Shown here one piece after another: positions 1 to 5,478 of a stretch of DNA of 12,033 bases; positions within the stretch are counted from its first letter, which is position 1, and each line of letters starts with the position of its first letter. The stretch lies in the NCBI GenBank assembly GCA_020634895.1, contig JACKAV010000022.1:1-12033 (forward strand), in the 5' to 3' direction. Origin of the DNA: Anaerolineales bacterium (lineage in GTDB: Bacteria > Chloroflexota > Anaerolineae > Anaerolineales > Villigracilaceae). The notes below the pieces were generated by a model. The model saw only the letters and a program-made list of their open reading frames with translations, searched no databases and was not told the DNA's origin. The translations under genes and the position numbers were made by a program.

Positions 1-746
1 TAGCGGGTGCCGCCATCAGGCAGCGCCTCAGGGACTCCGCTCGCAGCGACGATGGGAGCCGAAGCCGGGTCTGCAAATTTGAGGTTGACCTCGTAATCCG
101 CGGCATCGTAGACCAGATTCTCGCCGTAATACCACGGGTCGTGGAGAATCCATTCGCCGTTGATGTTCGGCACCACGAACGGATACCAGTTGACGAGGTT
201 GATCTGTCGGTTTGTGTAGCCGTAAATGCGCGGACGTGAAACGCTGGGGTCTTCCTGTTCGGCGAAAGGAAGCGTCAGCGTGTATTGAAGCTGGATGTTG
301 GTCACACCGTTTGCAGGGAGGATGGAGGCGAGGGAAATGTCGAGGCGTTGACCATCCAATGTGTAGGTGGTGACAGGTTCATCGTCGATGCTGAGGCTGG
401 ATAGAACAAAGCTGTCGTCCCACAGGTTCGGGGTGACGGCGAGCGCCAGCATGTTGAGCTGGTTGCCCGTCAGGTTCGGGTATAGGATGGTCTCGTCCAC
501 GCTGGCGGTGTGGGCGTCGTAATCCATCGTCACGTTGAGGGTGTAGCGGGCGCGTTCCAATGCGGGTTGGGGCGTTGCGGTTGGGAGTGGCGCTTCTGTC
601 GGCGCGGCTGGCGTGTCCGTTACGGATGATGTCAGAAAGACCTCTTCGGTGGGCGCGGATTCTTCAGCAGGCTGGTTCGATGAACATGCAGAAATTAACA
701 GAAAAATGACAAGGAGAAAAAGGGTTGCCTTTTTGTGATTATGCAT
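1..746 (-). CDS. Lipoprotein with peptidase-M1-like N-terminal domain (partial, 3' end off window)
   Basis: The minus-strand frame is open from an ATG at 744-746 to the window edge, giving 248 codons with no stop. The N-terminus has two lysines, a hydrophobic stretch and the lipobox LISAC (Cys21), so an exported lipoprotein is predicted. A Thr/Pro/Ala/Glu-rich linker (about residues 25-62) follows, then a beta-rich region with phrases such as RYTLNVTMDYD, ETILYPNLTG and YTLDGQRLDI. This resembles the N-terminal saddle domain of M1-family metallopeptidases as found in Anaerolineae lipoproteins. The HExxH zinc motif would lie beyond the left edge, so peptidase activity is not shown. There is no Shine-Dalgarno sequence; the start is supported by a TAGAAT box 7 nt upstream. 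The family call is recognition by eye; the lipoprotein call is firmer. Confidence 0.75.
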   Translation of the reverse strand, partial: MHNHKKATLFLLVIFLLISACSSNQPAEESAPTEEVFLTSSVTDTPAAPTEAPLPTATPQPALERARYTLNVTMDYDAHTASVDETILYPNLTGNQLNMLALAVTPNLWDDSFVLSSLSIDDEPVTTYTLDGQRLDISLASILPANGVTNIQLQYTLTLPFAEQEDPSVSRPRIYGYTNRQINLVNWYPFVVPNINGEWILHDPWYYGENLVYDAADYEVNLKFADPASAPIVAASGVPEALPDGGTR

Positions 747-753
747 GGGCGCA

Positions 754-759
754 ATTCTA
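754..759 (-). promoter_or_regulatory. -10 box (TAGAAT) of a probably leaderless lipoprotein gene
   Basis: On the minus strand TAGAAT is followed by exactly 7 nt (TGCGCCC) and then the ATG at 746. That spacing puts the transcription start at or next to the start codon, and there is no ribosome-binding site. No convincing -35 box is visible at the proper distance; a TTGACA just upstream is too close to pair with this -10. The same arrangement occurs at 8049 and 10255. Confidence 0.5.
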
Positions 760-798
760 CCGCTTGTCAATTAAAGTTGGATGTGATGTGAAAAACTT

Positions 799-833
799 AA
801 AAACCTCCTGCTGGTTTCAGTAGGAGGTTTTTT
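799..833 (-). terminator. Rho-independent terminator, probably bidirectional
   Basis: The arms 799-813 and 818-832 pair over 15 bp, with one G-U wobble (810/821) and a 4-nt loop. The stem contains CCTCCT/AGGAGG and has A-runs on one side and T-runs on the other, so it can end transcripts on both strands. It lies 22 nt past the stop codon of the SRPBCC gene on the minus strand and insulates it from the lipoprotein gene that follows. Confidence 0.85.
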
Positions 834-854
834 GATCGTCAGATCTGGCAGGGA

Positions 855-1295
855 TTATCCTTCCAGTTTTTTCTTCAATTCTGCGAGCGCGGTGTCATAA
901 CCGGCTTTCATTTGATTGCGCATCATGTCTTCCATGCCGGGCATGGAGGGCATTCCGGGAGGGGTGAGCATGGCTTCGGTCTGCAAAGTGACTTTGGTGC
1001 CGCTGCCATCCGGTTCGAGAACGTAGGTGCTGACCACATCCGATGCGGGCGGCTTGGCGATGGTCTTGGTGCCGAAGAGTTTGTTCGCTTCATAGGCAAC
1101 CACCTCGGAGGTGATGACGTTCACCACGCCCATTGTGGATTTGATGGTGGTGTTGATCTTGGTACCGAGCTTGATCGGACCATCCGCCTCGATATTGGTG
1201 ACGTATTCATTCTTCAGCGCATCCAGGCTTGCAACGTAGGAAAAGATCTTTTCCGCTGAGGCATTGATATTGATGGAAGTTTCGATAAGTGACAT
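855..1295 (-). CDS. SRPBCC / polyketide cyclase-like START-fold protein
   Basis: The protein has 146 residues and begins MSLIETSININASAEKIFSY, a typical opening of the SRPBCC family (Bet v1/START fold, binding a hydrophobic ligand in a helix-grip cavity). The strand pattern continues (GTKINTTIKS, SDVVSTYVLEPDGSGTKVTL), with a long C-terminal helix ending LAELKKKLEG. A Met/Pro-rich stretch (MLTPPGMPSMPGMEDMMRNQM, split here as residues about 109-129) precedes that helix. The start at 1295 is chosen over an upstream in-frame ATG at 1391 because AAAGGAGA sits just before it and a TATAAT box lies within the longer version. The gene is a single transcription unit between a promoter and a hairpin terminator. 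The ligand and role cannot be told from sequence. Confidence 0.85.
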   Translation of the reverse strand: MSLIETSININASAEKIFSYVASLDALKNEYVTNIEADGPIKLGTKINTTIKSTMGVVNVITSEVVAYEANKLFGTKTIAKPPASDVVSTYVLEPDGSGTKVTLQTEAMLTPPGMPSMPGMEDMMRNQMKAGYDTALAELKKKLEG

Positions 1296-1331
1296 TATTT
1301 TCTCCTTTGGTTTATTTGTAAATGTAATTCC

Positions 1332-1359
1332 ATTATAAGGAGACTGGTCGAATACACAA
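1332..1359 (-). promoter_or_regulatory. Promoter of the SRPBCC gene
   Basis: On the minus strand, TTGTGT (1354-1359) and TATAAT (1332-1337) are separated by 16 nt. Transcription would begin near 1325, giving a leader of about 30 nt that carries the AAAGGAGA ribosome-binding site before the ATG at 1295. Confidence 0.6.
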
Positions 1360-1411
1360 TTGAACTTAAGGGGGATTGGGCAGTTGTCCATTGGTACTAT
1401 GCCGTTTGAAT

Positions 1412-1449
1412 AAAAAAGACCTGACAGGTTTCGAAACTTGTCAGGTCTT
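1412..1449 (-). terminator. Rho-independent terminator of the metal-uptake operon
   Basis: A near-perfect palindrome spans 1416-1449 (outer arms AAGACCTGACA and TGTCAGGTCTT, centre TTTCGAAA, one G-U pair). On the minus strand it is followed by a run of six T (1412-1417 read as A on plus), the classical terminator layout. It lies 17 nt beyond the permease stop codon. The arm sequence resembles a degenerate copy at 9978-9993. Confidence 0.85.
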
Positions 1450-1465
1450 ATTATGAAAAGCCGAT

Positions 1466-2281
1466 CTATTCCCCGCGTAACCGCTTCCAGAGAAAAACAA
1501 GCAGGAAGAACAAGGTGGCTGTCAGCACAATTGCAGAGCCGGAGACGATGTTGAAATAATAGGAAATGTACAAGCCGACAACAGATGACAACGCGCCGAT
1601 GAGAGCGGAAACGAGCATCATCGGCAGCAGGCGGCGGGTGAGCAGATACGCTGTCGCTGCAGGTGTGACCAGCATGGCGGCGGCGAGACTGACGCCCACA
1701 GTTTGAAGCGAGACCACCACCGTCAACGCCAGCAGGACGAGCATGAGATTCCGCAGCAGTTCGGCAGGGAGTCTCAACGTGGCGGCAAGGACGGGGTCAA
1801 ACGAAATGACGAGGAACGGCTTGTAAAGCAACGCGACCGTCAGAAGGATGGCAAAGCTCAGCCCGCCGATCAGCCATAAGTCCGAGGCACTGACGCCAAG
1901 CACGTTGCCGAAGAGAATGTGAGACAGGTCCACGGCGTAGGTTTTCATGGTGCTGATGAGCGCCACCCCCAGCGACAACGCCGCCGCGAACAGGATGCCG
2001 ATGGCGGTGTCTTCTTTAACTGCGCCGTCTTTGGTGAACAGTCCGATGGTCAGGGCGATGGCGACAGCGGCAACCCCCGCGCCGATGAGCAGGTCGCCTT
2101 TTAGGATGTAGGCGATGGCGACGCCGGGAAGGATCGCGTGCGCCATGGCGTCGCCGAGGAACGCCATTCCGCGCAGGACGACGTATGTTCCCATCACGGC
2201 GCACAACACGCCGACAATGACGGAGGCGAGCAGTCCGCGCTGCATGAATTCGTACGTGAGAGGTTCTAGGAGAAAAGACAT
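1466..2281 (-). CDS. znuB: Zinc/manganese ABC transporter permease (ABC-3 family)
   Basis: This 271-residue integral membrane protein has about 8 hydrophobic segments, the usual size of ZnuB/MntB/TroC-type permeases. Recognisable family phrases are GVLCAVMGTYVVLRGMAFLG near the N-terminus, the following DAMAHAILPGVAIAY, ILFAAALSLGVALIS and VGVSLAAAMLVTPAATAYLL. It forms the inner-membrane channel fed by the binding protein (3605-4522) and driven by the ATPase (2761-3534). It is the last gene of the operon. Its ATG lies 5 nt after the stop codon of the four-helix-bundle gene, has no Shine-Dalgarno sequence and abuts a heptad-repeat array, so translation may depend on coupling to the inserted gene. 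The family is certain; zinc rather than manganese is inferred from the operon. Confidence 0.92.
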   Translation of the reverse strand: MSFLLEPLTYEFMQRGLLASVIVGVLCAVMGTYVVLRGMAFLGDAMAHAILPGVAIAYILKGDLLIGAGVAAVAIALTIGLFTKDGAVKEDTAIGILFAAALSLGVALISTMKTYAVDLSHILFGNVLGVSASDLWLIGGLSFAILLTVALLYKPFLVISFDPVLAATLRLPAELLRNLMLVLLALTVVVSLQTVGVSLAAAMLVTPAATAYLLTRRLLPMMLVSALIGALSSVVGLYISYYFNIVSGSAIVLTATLFFLLVFLWKRLRGE

Positions 2282-2283
2282 TT

Positions 2284-2318
2284 GATTTACGATTTACGAT
2301 TTGAGATTGACGATTGAT
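2284..2318 (+). repeat. Heptad-repeat array A (GATTTAC type)
   Basis: Five consecutive 7-bp units, GATTTAC, GATTTAC, GATTTGA, GATTGAC and GATTGAT, run from 2284 to 2318; GATT-like words continue degenerately to about 2330. The array contains the stop codon and the last 11 or so codons of the four-helix-bundle gene and touches the permease start codon. It is inverted with respect to array B (2728-2760), with 17 bp (ATTTACGATTTACGATT) shared exactly. Confidence 0.85.
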
Positions 2319-2670
2319 TTTTGCGATTGCGAAGAGTTTTGATGGATGCGATGGTCATGGCGAGGATTTCATTTGTTTCATTGTAAATATCTTTTATCTG
2401 TTCCCGAGGAATGAGTCCTGCCTCAACAAGGATTTCAAGCCAGTACATTGTCTCATCACTTTCCTCTTCTACGATCTTCAATTTGTTGATCATATCCGGA
2501 GTGGATTTTGCCCGGCAGGCTGCCCGGTAATTTGCTCCGATCGAAGTGCCTGAACGAACAAGCTGATTTGCAATTGCGTTTACGGAACGAGTGTCGGGAA
2601 GCTTGTCTACCTGGTTGATTATGTTCACTGCCAATTTCTTGGTTCTTGCTTTGAATGTCTTTTCGTCCAT
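2287..2670 (-). CDS. Four-helix-bundle protein (23S rRNA intervening-sequence / S23 family)
   Basis: The protein has 127 residues, matching the family's usual 110-130. Diagnostic phrases are NAIANQLVRSGTSIGANYRA (about residues 31-50) and KLKIVEEESDETMYWLEIL (about 63-81), typical of the IVP/TIGR02436-like four-helix-bundle family. Some members are encoded in 23S rRNA intervening sequences, and the Avd proteins of diversity-generating retroelements share the fold; the biochemical role is unsettled. The start at 2670 is preferred over an in-frame ATG at 2694 because AAAGGAGA precedes it at good spacing. The last 11 or so residues, rich in Ser/Asn, are translated heptad repeat, so the natural C-terminus may have been replaced. 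It sits inside a zinc-uptake operon with no evident functional link. Confidence 0.88.
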   Translation of the reverse strand: MDEKTFKARTKKLAVNIINQVDKLPDTRSVNAIANQLVRSGTSIGANYRAACRAKSTPDMINKLKIVEEESDETMYWLEILVEAGLIPREQIKDIYNETNEILAMTIASIKTLRNRKNQSSISNRKS

Positions 2671-2727
2671 GTGTTCTCCTTTGCCCTTATTCAAGACTGC
2701 TATATGAAACCAAGCTTATCGGCTATT

Positions 2728-2760
2728 AATCGTAAATCCGCAATCGTAAATCGTAAATTG
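2728..2760 (-). repeat. Heptad-repeat array B (inverse of array A)
   Basis: On the minus strand this reads ATTTACGATTTACGATT followed by a degenerate unit and another GATTTACGATT. It begins 1 nt after the ATPase stop codon (2761-2763). It forms the right end of the inverted pair around the four-helix-bundle gene. Confidence 0.85.
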
Positions 2761-3534
2761 TTATTCCGGCGGACAGCATTCATCCACAAGCATCATCCCA
2801 TTATCGGTCACAAGCAGGGAGTTGCCGAATGCCTGTGCCAGATATTCTTTTGTGAAAACATCCTGCGGTTTTCCGAAGGCGATCAGGCGTCGGTTGAGAA
2901 GCAGGACAAAGTCGAAGCGTGAACCGGCGAGGTTCAAATCGTGCGTGGAGACCATGGCGGTCACTTCTTTTTCCTGAAGGTGATCGAGCAGGCGCAGCGT
3001 CGCCTCCTGTGTGGTCACATCCACGCCGGTGAAAGGTTCATCCATTAATAGAATGTGCGGCTCCTGTGCGATGGCTCGCGCGAGAAACGCCCGCTGCTGT
3101 TGCCCGCCTGAAAGCTGACCGATGGGACGATCCGCAAGGTCGCGGATGCCCATCTGCTCGAGGCTGTGCGCGACCATCTTTTTGTCGTATTGTGAGGCGC
3201 GTTTCAACCATCCCATTTGCGCGTAACGTCCCATCATCACCACATCGTCCACCGTCACCGGGAAACGCCAGTCCACCTCTTCGCGCTGAGGGACGTAGGC
3301 AACGCAATCGTTGTGCGACCCAAGCGGTTCGCCGTGGATCAGGATGGTCCCATCCTGCAGGGGCAGCAGCCCGACCAGGGCTTTGAATAACGTGGATTTG
3401 CCTGCGCCATTTGGACCGACCACGGCAACGCGCGATCCGTGCGGGACCTGAAAACTCAGCTCGTCGAGAATGATCTTCTCGCCGTAGCCGATGCGGACAT
3501 TTTGAATTTCAAGACGATGCGGTGTGTGAGACAT
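2761..3534 (-). CDS. znuC: Zinc/manganese ABC transporter ATP-binding protein
   Basis: This 257-residue ABC ATPase has all motifs in order: Walker A GPNGAGKST (residues 40-48), a Q-loop within VPQREEVDWRFPVTV, signature LSGGQQQRAFLARAIA, Walker B ILLMDEP and H-loop STHDLN. The QREEVDWRFPVTV phrase is typical of the ATPases of cluster-9 Zn/Mn/Fe importers. It supplies energy to the permease at 1466-2281. A Cys-Cys pair near the C-terminus (DECCPPE) is unusual but not interpreted. The start codon has no Shine-Dalgarno sequence and is preceded by AAATCGTAAATCAA, the end of heptad array C, the same string that precedes the permease ATG. Confidence 0.95.
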   Translation of the reverse strand: MSHTPHRLEIQNVRIGYGEKIILDELSFQVPHGSRVAVVGPNGAGKSTLFKALVGLLPLQDGTILIHGEPLGSHNDCVAYVPQREEVDWRFPVTVDDVVMMGRYAQMGWLKRASQYDKKMVAHSLEQMGIRDLADRPIGQLSGGQQQRAFLARAIAQEPHILLMDEPFTGVDVTTQEATLRLLDHLQEKEVTAMVSTHDLNLAGSRFDFVLLLNRRLIAFGKPQDVFTKEYLAQAFGNSLLVTDNGMMLVDECCPPE

Positions 3535-3536
3535 TT

Positions 3537-3564
3537 GATTTACGATTTCAGATTTTTGATTGAT
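3537..3564 (+). repeat. Heptad-repeat array C (GATTTAC type)
   Basis: Units GATTTAC, GATTTCA, GATTTTT and GATTGAT follow each other at 7-bp spacing and start 3 nt from the ATPase initiation codon. The array occupies most of the left half of the 70-nt gap between the ATPase and binding-protein genes. Positions 3529-3548 are identical over 20 bp to 2276-2295 at the permease start. Confidence 0.75.
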
Positions 3565-3604
3565 GATGGAAGGACGCGTTCGTTTCTCTTTTATCTTACT
3601 TCTT

Positions 3605-4522
3605 TTACTTCAAAGCGTTTACGATCTGCGTTACATTGTATTTCATCATGTCGATGTAGGTCGGTGCGGGCGTGCCATCTGTAAGGGATTCGAAATACAG
3701 GTCATTGACAACCTTCACGCCGGTCTCGGCTGCGATCTGCTCGGCAAGGTCCGCGTTTTCGACTTCGCCTAGGAAAATGGCGGATGCGCCCGAAGCGCGG
3801 ATCTTATTCACGGCGGCGGCGACTTCCTGCGCCGAGACTCCCGCCTCGGAACTGAAACTCGGCAGGATACTGCCCACGACGGTGAAGCCGTAGCGTTGAG
3901 CGAAGTACCCCAATGATTCGTGGTTGGTCACCAGCAGGCGTTTCTCTGCCGGGATGCTTTGTACCTGTTCGGTGATCCATGCGTCGAGTTCTTCAAGTTG
4001 GGCGATGTAAGCCTCGGCATTGGACTTGTATATGTCCGCGCCTGCGGGGTCTGCCTGCATGAGTCCGTCGCGGATGTTCTCCACGTATTTGACCGTGCGG
4101 CTTACGTCCAGCCACATGTGCGGGTCACCGACCATCTCTGACGGGTTGTCTTCACTTTCCATTTGGTTGGCTTGCAAGCCGTCACTAGCGGTGATGATGA
4201 AGTGTTCGCCGCCAGCGTTCTCAAGCAATGGATCGATAAAGGTTTCATAACCGATGCCGTTCACGATCAATACGTCGCTGTTGGCGATCTTTGAGACATC
4301 CAACGGGGCAGCTTGGTACGAGTGCGGGTCTGCGCCGATGGGGAGCAGGGAAGTTACCGTCAGGCGGTCACCGGCTACATTTTGGGCGATGTCCGCGAGG
4401 AAGGAGGTGGAAGCGAGAACGCTAAAGGCGTTGTCATTGTTTTGAGGGGCAGGCCTGCAGCCGGTCAGGAAGAGAGCCGCGAGGGTTAATGTCAAAAAAA
4501 CGGTATTGAAAATCTTTTTCAT
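3605..4522 (-). CDS. znuA: Zinc-type ABC transporter substrate-binding lipoprotein
   Basis: The protein has 305 residues with a lipoprotein signal (LFLTGC, Cys22) and the cluster-9 binding-protein fold (ZnuA/TroA/PsaA family). Predicted metal ligands are His67 (GADPHSYQ), His135 (VGDPHMWLD), His201 (VTNHESLGYFA) and an Asp near 274 (VVNDLYFESL). A His at the third position is usual for zinc binders, whereas manganese binders carry Glu there, so zinc is favoured. The His-rich loop of many ZnuA proteins is absent; the corresponding loop is acidic (MESEDNPSEM). The protein captures metal outside the membrane and delivers it to the permease. AGGAG 6 nt before the ATG supports the start. It follows the repressor gene by 83 nt on the same strand. 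Confidence 0.92.
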   Translation of the reverse strand: MKKIFNTVFLTLTLAALFLTGCRPAPQNNDNAFSVLASTSFLADIAQNVAGDRLTVTSLLPIGADPHSYQAAPLDVSKIANSDVLIVNGIGYETFIDPLLENAGGEHFIITASDGLQANQMESEDNPSEMVGDPHMWLDVSRTVKYVENIRDGLMQADPAGADIYKSNAEAYIAQLEELDAWITEQVQSIPAEKRLLVTNHESLGYFAQRYGFTVVGSILPSFSSEAGVSAQEVAAAVNKIRASGASAIFLGEVENADLAEQIAAETGVKVVNDLYFESLTDGTPAPTYIDMMKYNVTQIVNALK

Positions 4523-4540
4523 TTAGAACTCCTAAATTTT

Positions 4541-4561
4541 ATCCCTCGTCAGGCGAGGGAT
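4541..4561 (-). other. Stem-loop between the repressor and binding-protein genes
   Basis: ATCCCTCG (4541-4548) pairs with CGAGGGAT (4554-4561) around a 5-nt loop. On the minus strand it is followed by AAAATTTAGGAG, so it sits just before the znuA ribosome-binding site. The T-run is only 3 nt, weak for a terminator. It may lower read-through, tune the repressor:transporter ratio, or stabilise a processed mRNA. Confidence 0.5.
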
Positions 4562-4602
4562 TTATTATTGGCAGAGGACTAGACTCGCGCGCTGGCGGTA
4601 TC

Positions 4603-5019
4603 TTACTTGCAGTCTGAGCATAGCCCGAACAATTGCAGCCAGTGTTCCTTGATCTGGTATCCGGTCTTCTTTGCGATGGAACTTGTCAATGCATCGAGGT
4701 CGTCGCCTTCGAAGAATTCGACGCGACCGCATTGCTGGCAGAGCAGCAGGTGCTGGTGACCGATGCCTGCCGCGATGAATGCCTGGCATCCCATCGGCTG
4801 GTGGACGCGCTGGACAAGATGCAGCTCTTCGAGCTTTTCGAGTGTGCGGTAGACCGTGACCAAACCGAGGGCGCGGTATTTCTTTCGCGCCGCGTCGTGG
4901 ACTTCGCTCGGCGTGAGTGCATGGGTGGAACTGAAGACGGTATCCACCACGGCGCGGCGGGCGGCTGTGATGCGGTAGCCGTTGTCGTGTAATTGTTCCA
5001 GCCAGGTTTCAGCGGACAT
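4603..5019 (-). CDS. zur: Fur-family metalloregulator, probably zinc-responsive (Zur)
   Basis: The protein has 138 residues with the Fur layout: an N-terminal winged helix (NGYRITAARRAVVDTV and LVTVYRTLEKLEELHLV, residues 14-69) and a C-terminal dimerisation domain. Structural zinc is expected at Cys94/Cys97 (CQQC) and Cys134/Cys137 (CSDC). A regulatory site is suggested by HQH (88-90), the acidic strand EFFEGDD and His126. It is the first gene of the operon and is preceded by a strong promoter overlapping a Fur-type palindrome, so autoregulated repression of the whole cluster by metal is likely. Zur rather than Fur or Mur is inferred from the neighbouring zinc-type binding protein; the sequence alone does not settle the metal. 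Only a weak purine-rich stretch precedes the ATG. Confidence 0.88.
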   Translation of the reverse strand: MSAETWLEQLHDNGYRITAARRAVVDTVFSSTHALTPSEVHDAARKKYRALGLVTVYRTLEKLEELHLVQRVHQPMGCQAFIAAGIGHQHLLLCQQCGRVEFFEGDDLDALTSSIAKKTGYQIKEHWLQLFGLCSDCK

Positions 5020-5033
5020 AATGCATTCTTTCT

Positions 5034-5056
5034 TTATTGAAAATCATTTTCAATAA
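5034..5056. promoter_or_regulatory. Fur/Zur operator, 23-bp perfect palindrome
   Basis: Arms 5034-5044 and 5046-5056 are perfect inverted repeats around C5045. The core reads TGAAAATCATTTTCA, a 7-1-7 match to the Fur-family box TGATAATNATTATCA with one symmetric substitution per half. It begins at the edge of the -10 box and covers the predicted transcription start, an ideal position for repression. Confidence 0.85.
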
Positions 5057-5083
5057 TTATAACGAAAAAGATTATTGTGTCAA
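5056..5083 (-). promoter_or_regulatory. Consensus sigma-70 promoter of the metal-uptake operon
   Basis: On the minus strand TTGACA (5078-5083) and TATAAT (5056-5061) are both perfect consensus hexamers with a 16-nt spacer. Transcription would start near 5049, inside the operator, leaving a leader of about 30 nt before the repressor ATG. Such a strong promoter fits a system kept off by a repressor. Confidence 0.85.
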
Positions 5084-5086
5084 GAA

Positions 5087-5230
5087 CAACCAAGGCTTTC
5101 TCAAAGTTAAAATGAGTCCGCCAATCTTCGCTAAACTTCGCGAAAAAACAAACGATCCGCGTGAATTTGCGGAGATTAGCAGATAAGAATCTATGAGTTT
5201 CAGGACTTTGAGAAAACCATGGATAGGTTG
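5087..5230. repeat. Fold-back (MITE-like) element upstream of the zinc operon
   Basis: Outer arms 5087-5107 and 5205-5230 are inverted copies sharing ACTTTGAGAAA, then CC and TGG, with TTG at the very ends after a 3-nt indel. Nested inside, 5118-5142 and 5158-5182 are inverted with about 17 of 25 matches (for example AATCTTCGC against GCGGAGATT). The whole 144 bp could fold into one long imperfect hairpin. It contains no credible gene. Confidence 0.55.
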
Positions 5231-5478
5231 GCATGGTTTTTGGGAATTCATTTTAGAGAGCGTTGCTTAAGTTCTGATTGCCTAATTTTGTCCACAGAAT
5301 TTACGGAAAACACGGACAAAAACAAGTTTAATGATCTTTCCGTGAAACTCTGCGGTATCCGTGTTATCCGTGTCCCAAAGAAATCTTTTTTACCCACAGA
5401 TAAACGCAGGTGCACACAGATTGGGATAATACAATCTCATGTATTGTTCAAGGCGGCGGGAGTGTCAGCTTTGTCACT
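5231..5478. repeat. Non-coding stretch with short inverted repeats (CACGGA / CACAGAT type)
   Basis: No gene is supported here. ACGGAAAACACGGA (5303-5316) and TCCGTGTTATCCGT (5358-5371) are inverted repeats with one mismatch, and the intervening sequence keeps some further complementarity (CAGAATTTACGG against CCGTGAAACTCTG). A separate piece at about 5392-5426 carries two CACAGAT words (CCCACAGAT and CACACAGATTGGG). Such CACGGA/CACAGAT strings recur between genes in many environmental genomes. They are probably repeat debris. Confidence 0.5.

Larger units (their letters stand above)
2284..2760. mobile_element. Putative inserted module: four-helix-bundle gene between inverted heptad arrays
   Basis: The segment is bounded by two GATTTAC-type arrays in inverted orientation and contains one gene, unrelated to metal transport, between the ATPase and permease genes. 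In most relatives these two genes are adjacent (general knowledge of znuCB operons), so an insertion is the simplest reading. There is no transposase and no clear target-site duplication. The module would need help in trans or may have arisen by recombination between repeats. Confidence 0.4.

Noticed and set aside
1296..1391. 32-residue N-terminal extension of the SRPBCC protein
   Set aside because: It overlaps the predicted TATAAT box and transcription start, and the internal ATG has an excellent Shine-Dalgarno sequence.
4541..4561. Zur operator or separate promoter for znuA
   Set aside because: The GC-rich stem has no likeness to the AT-rich 7-1-7 box and no -35/-10 pair is found around it.
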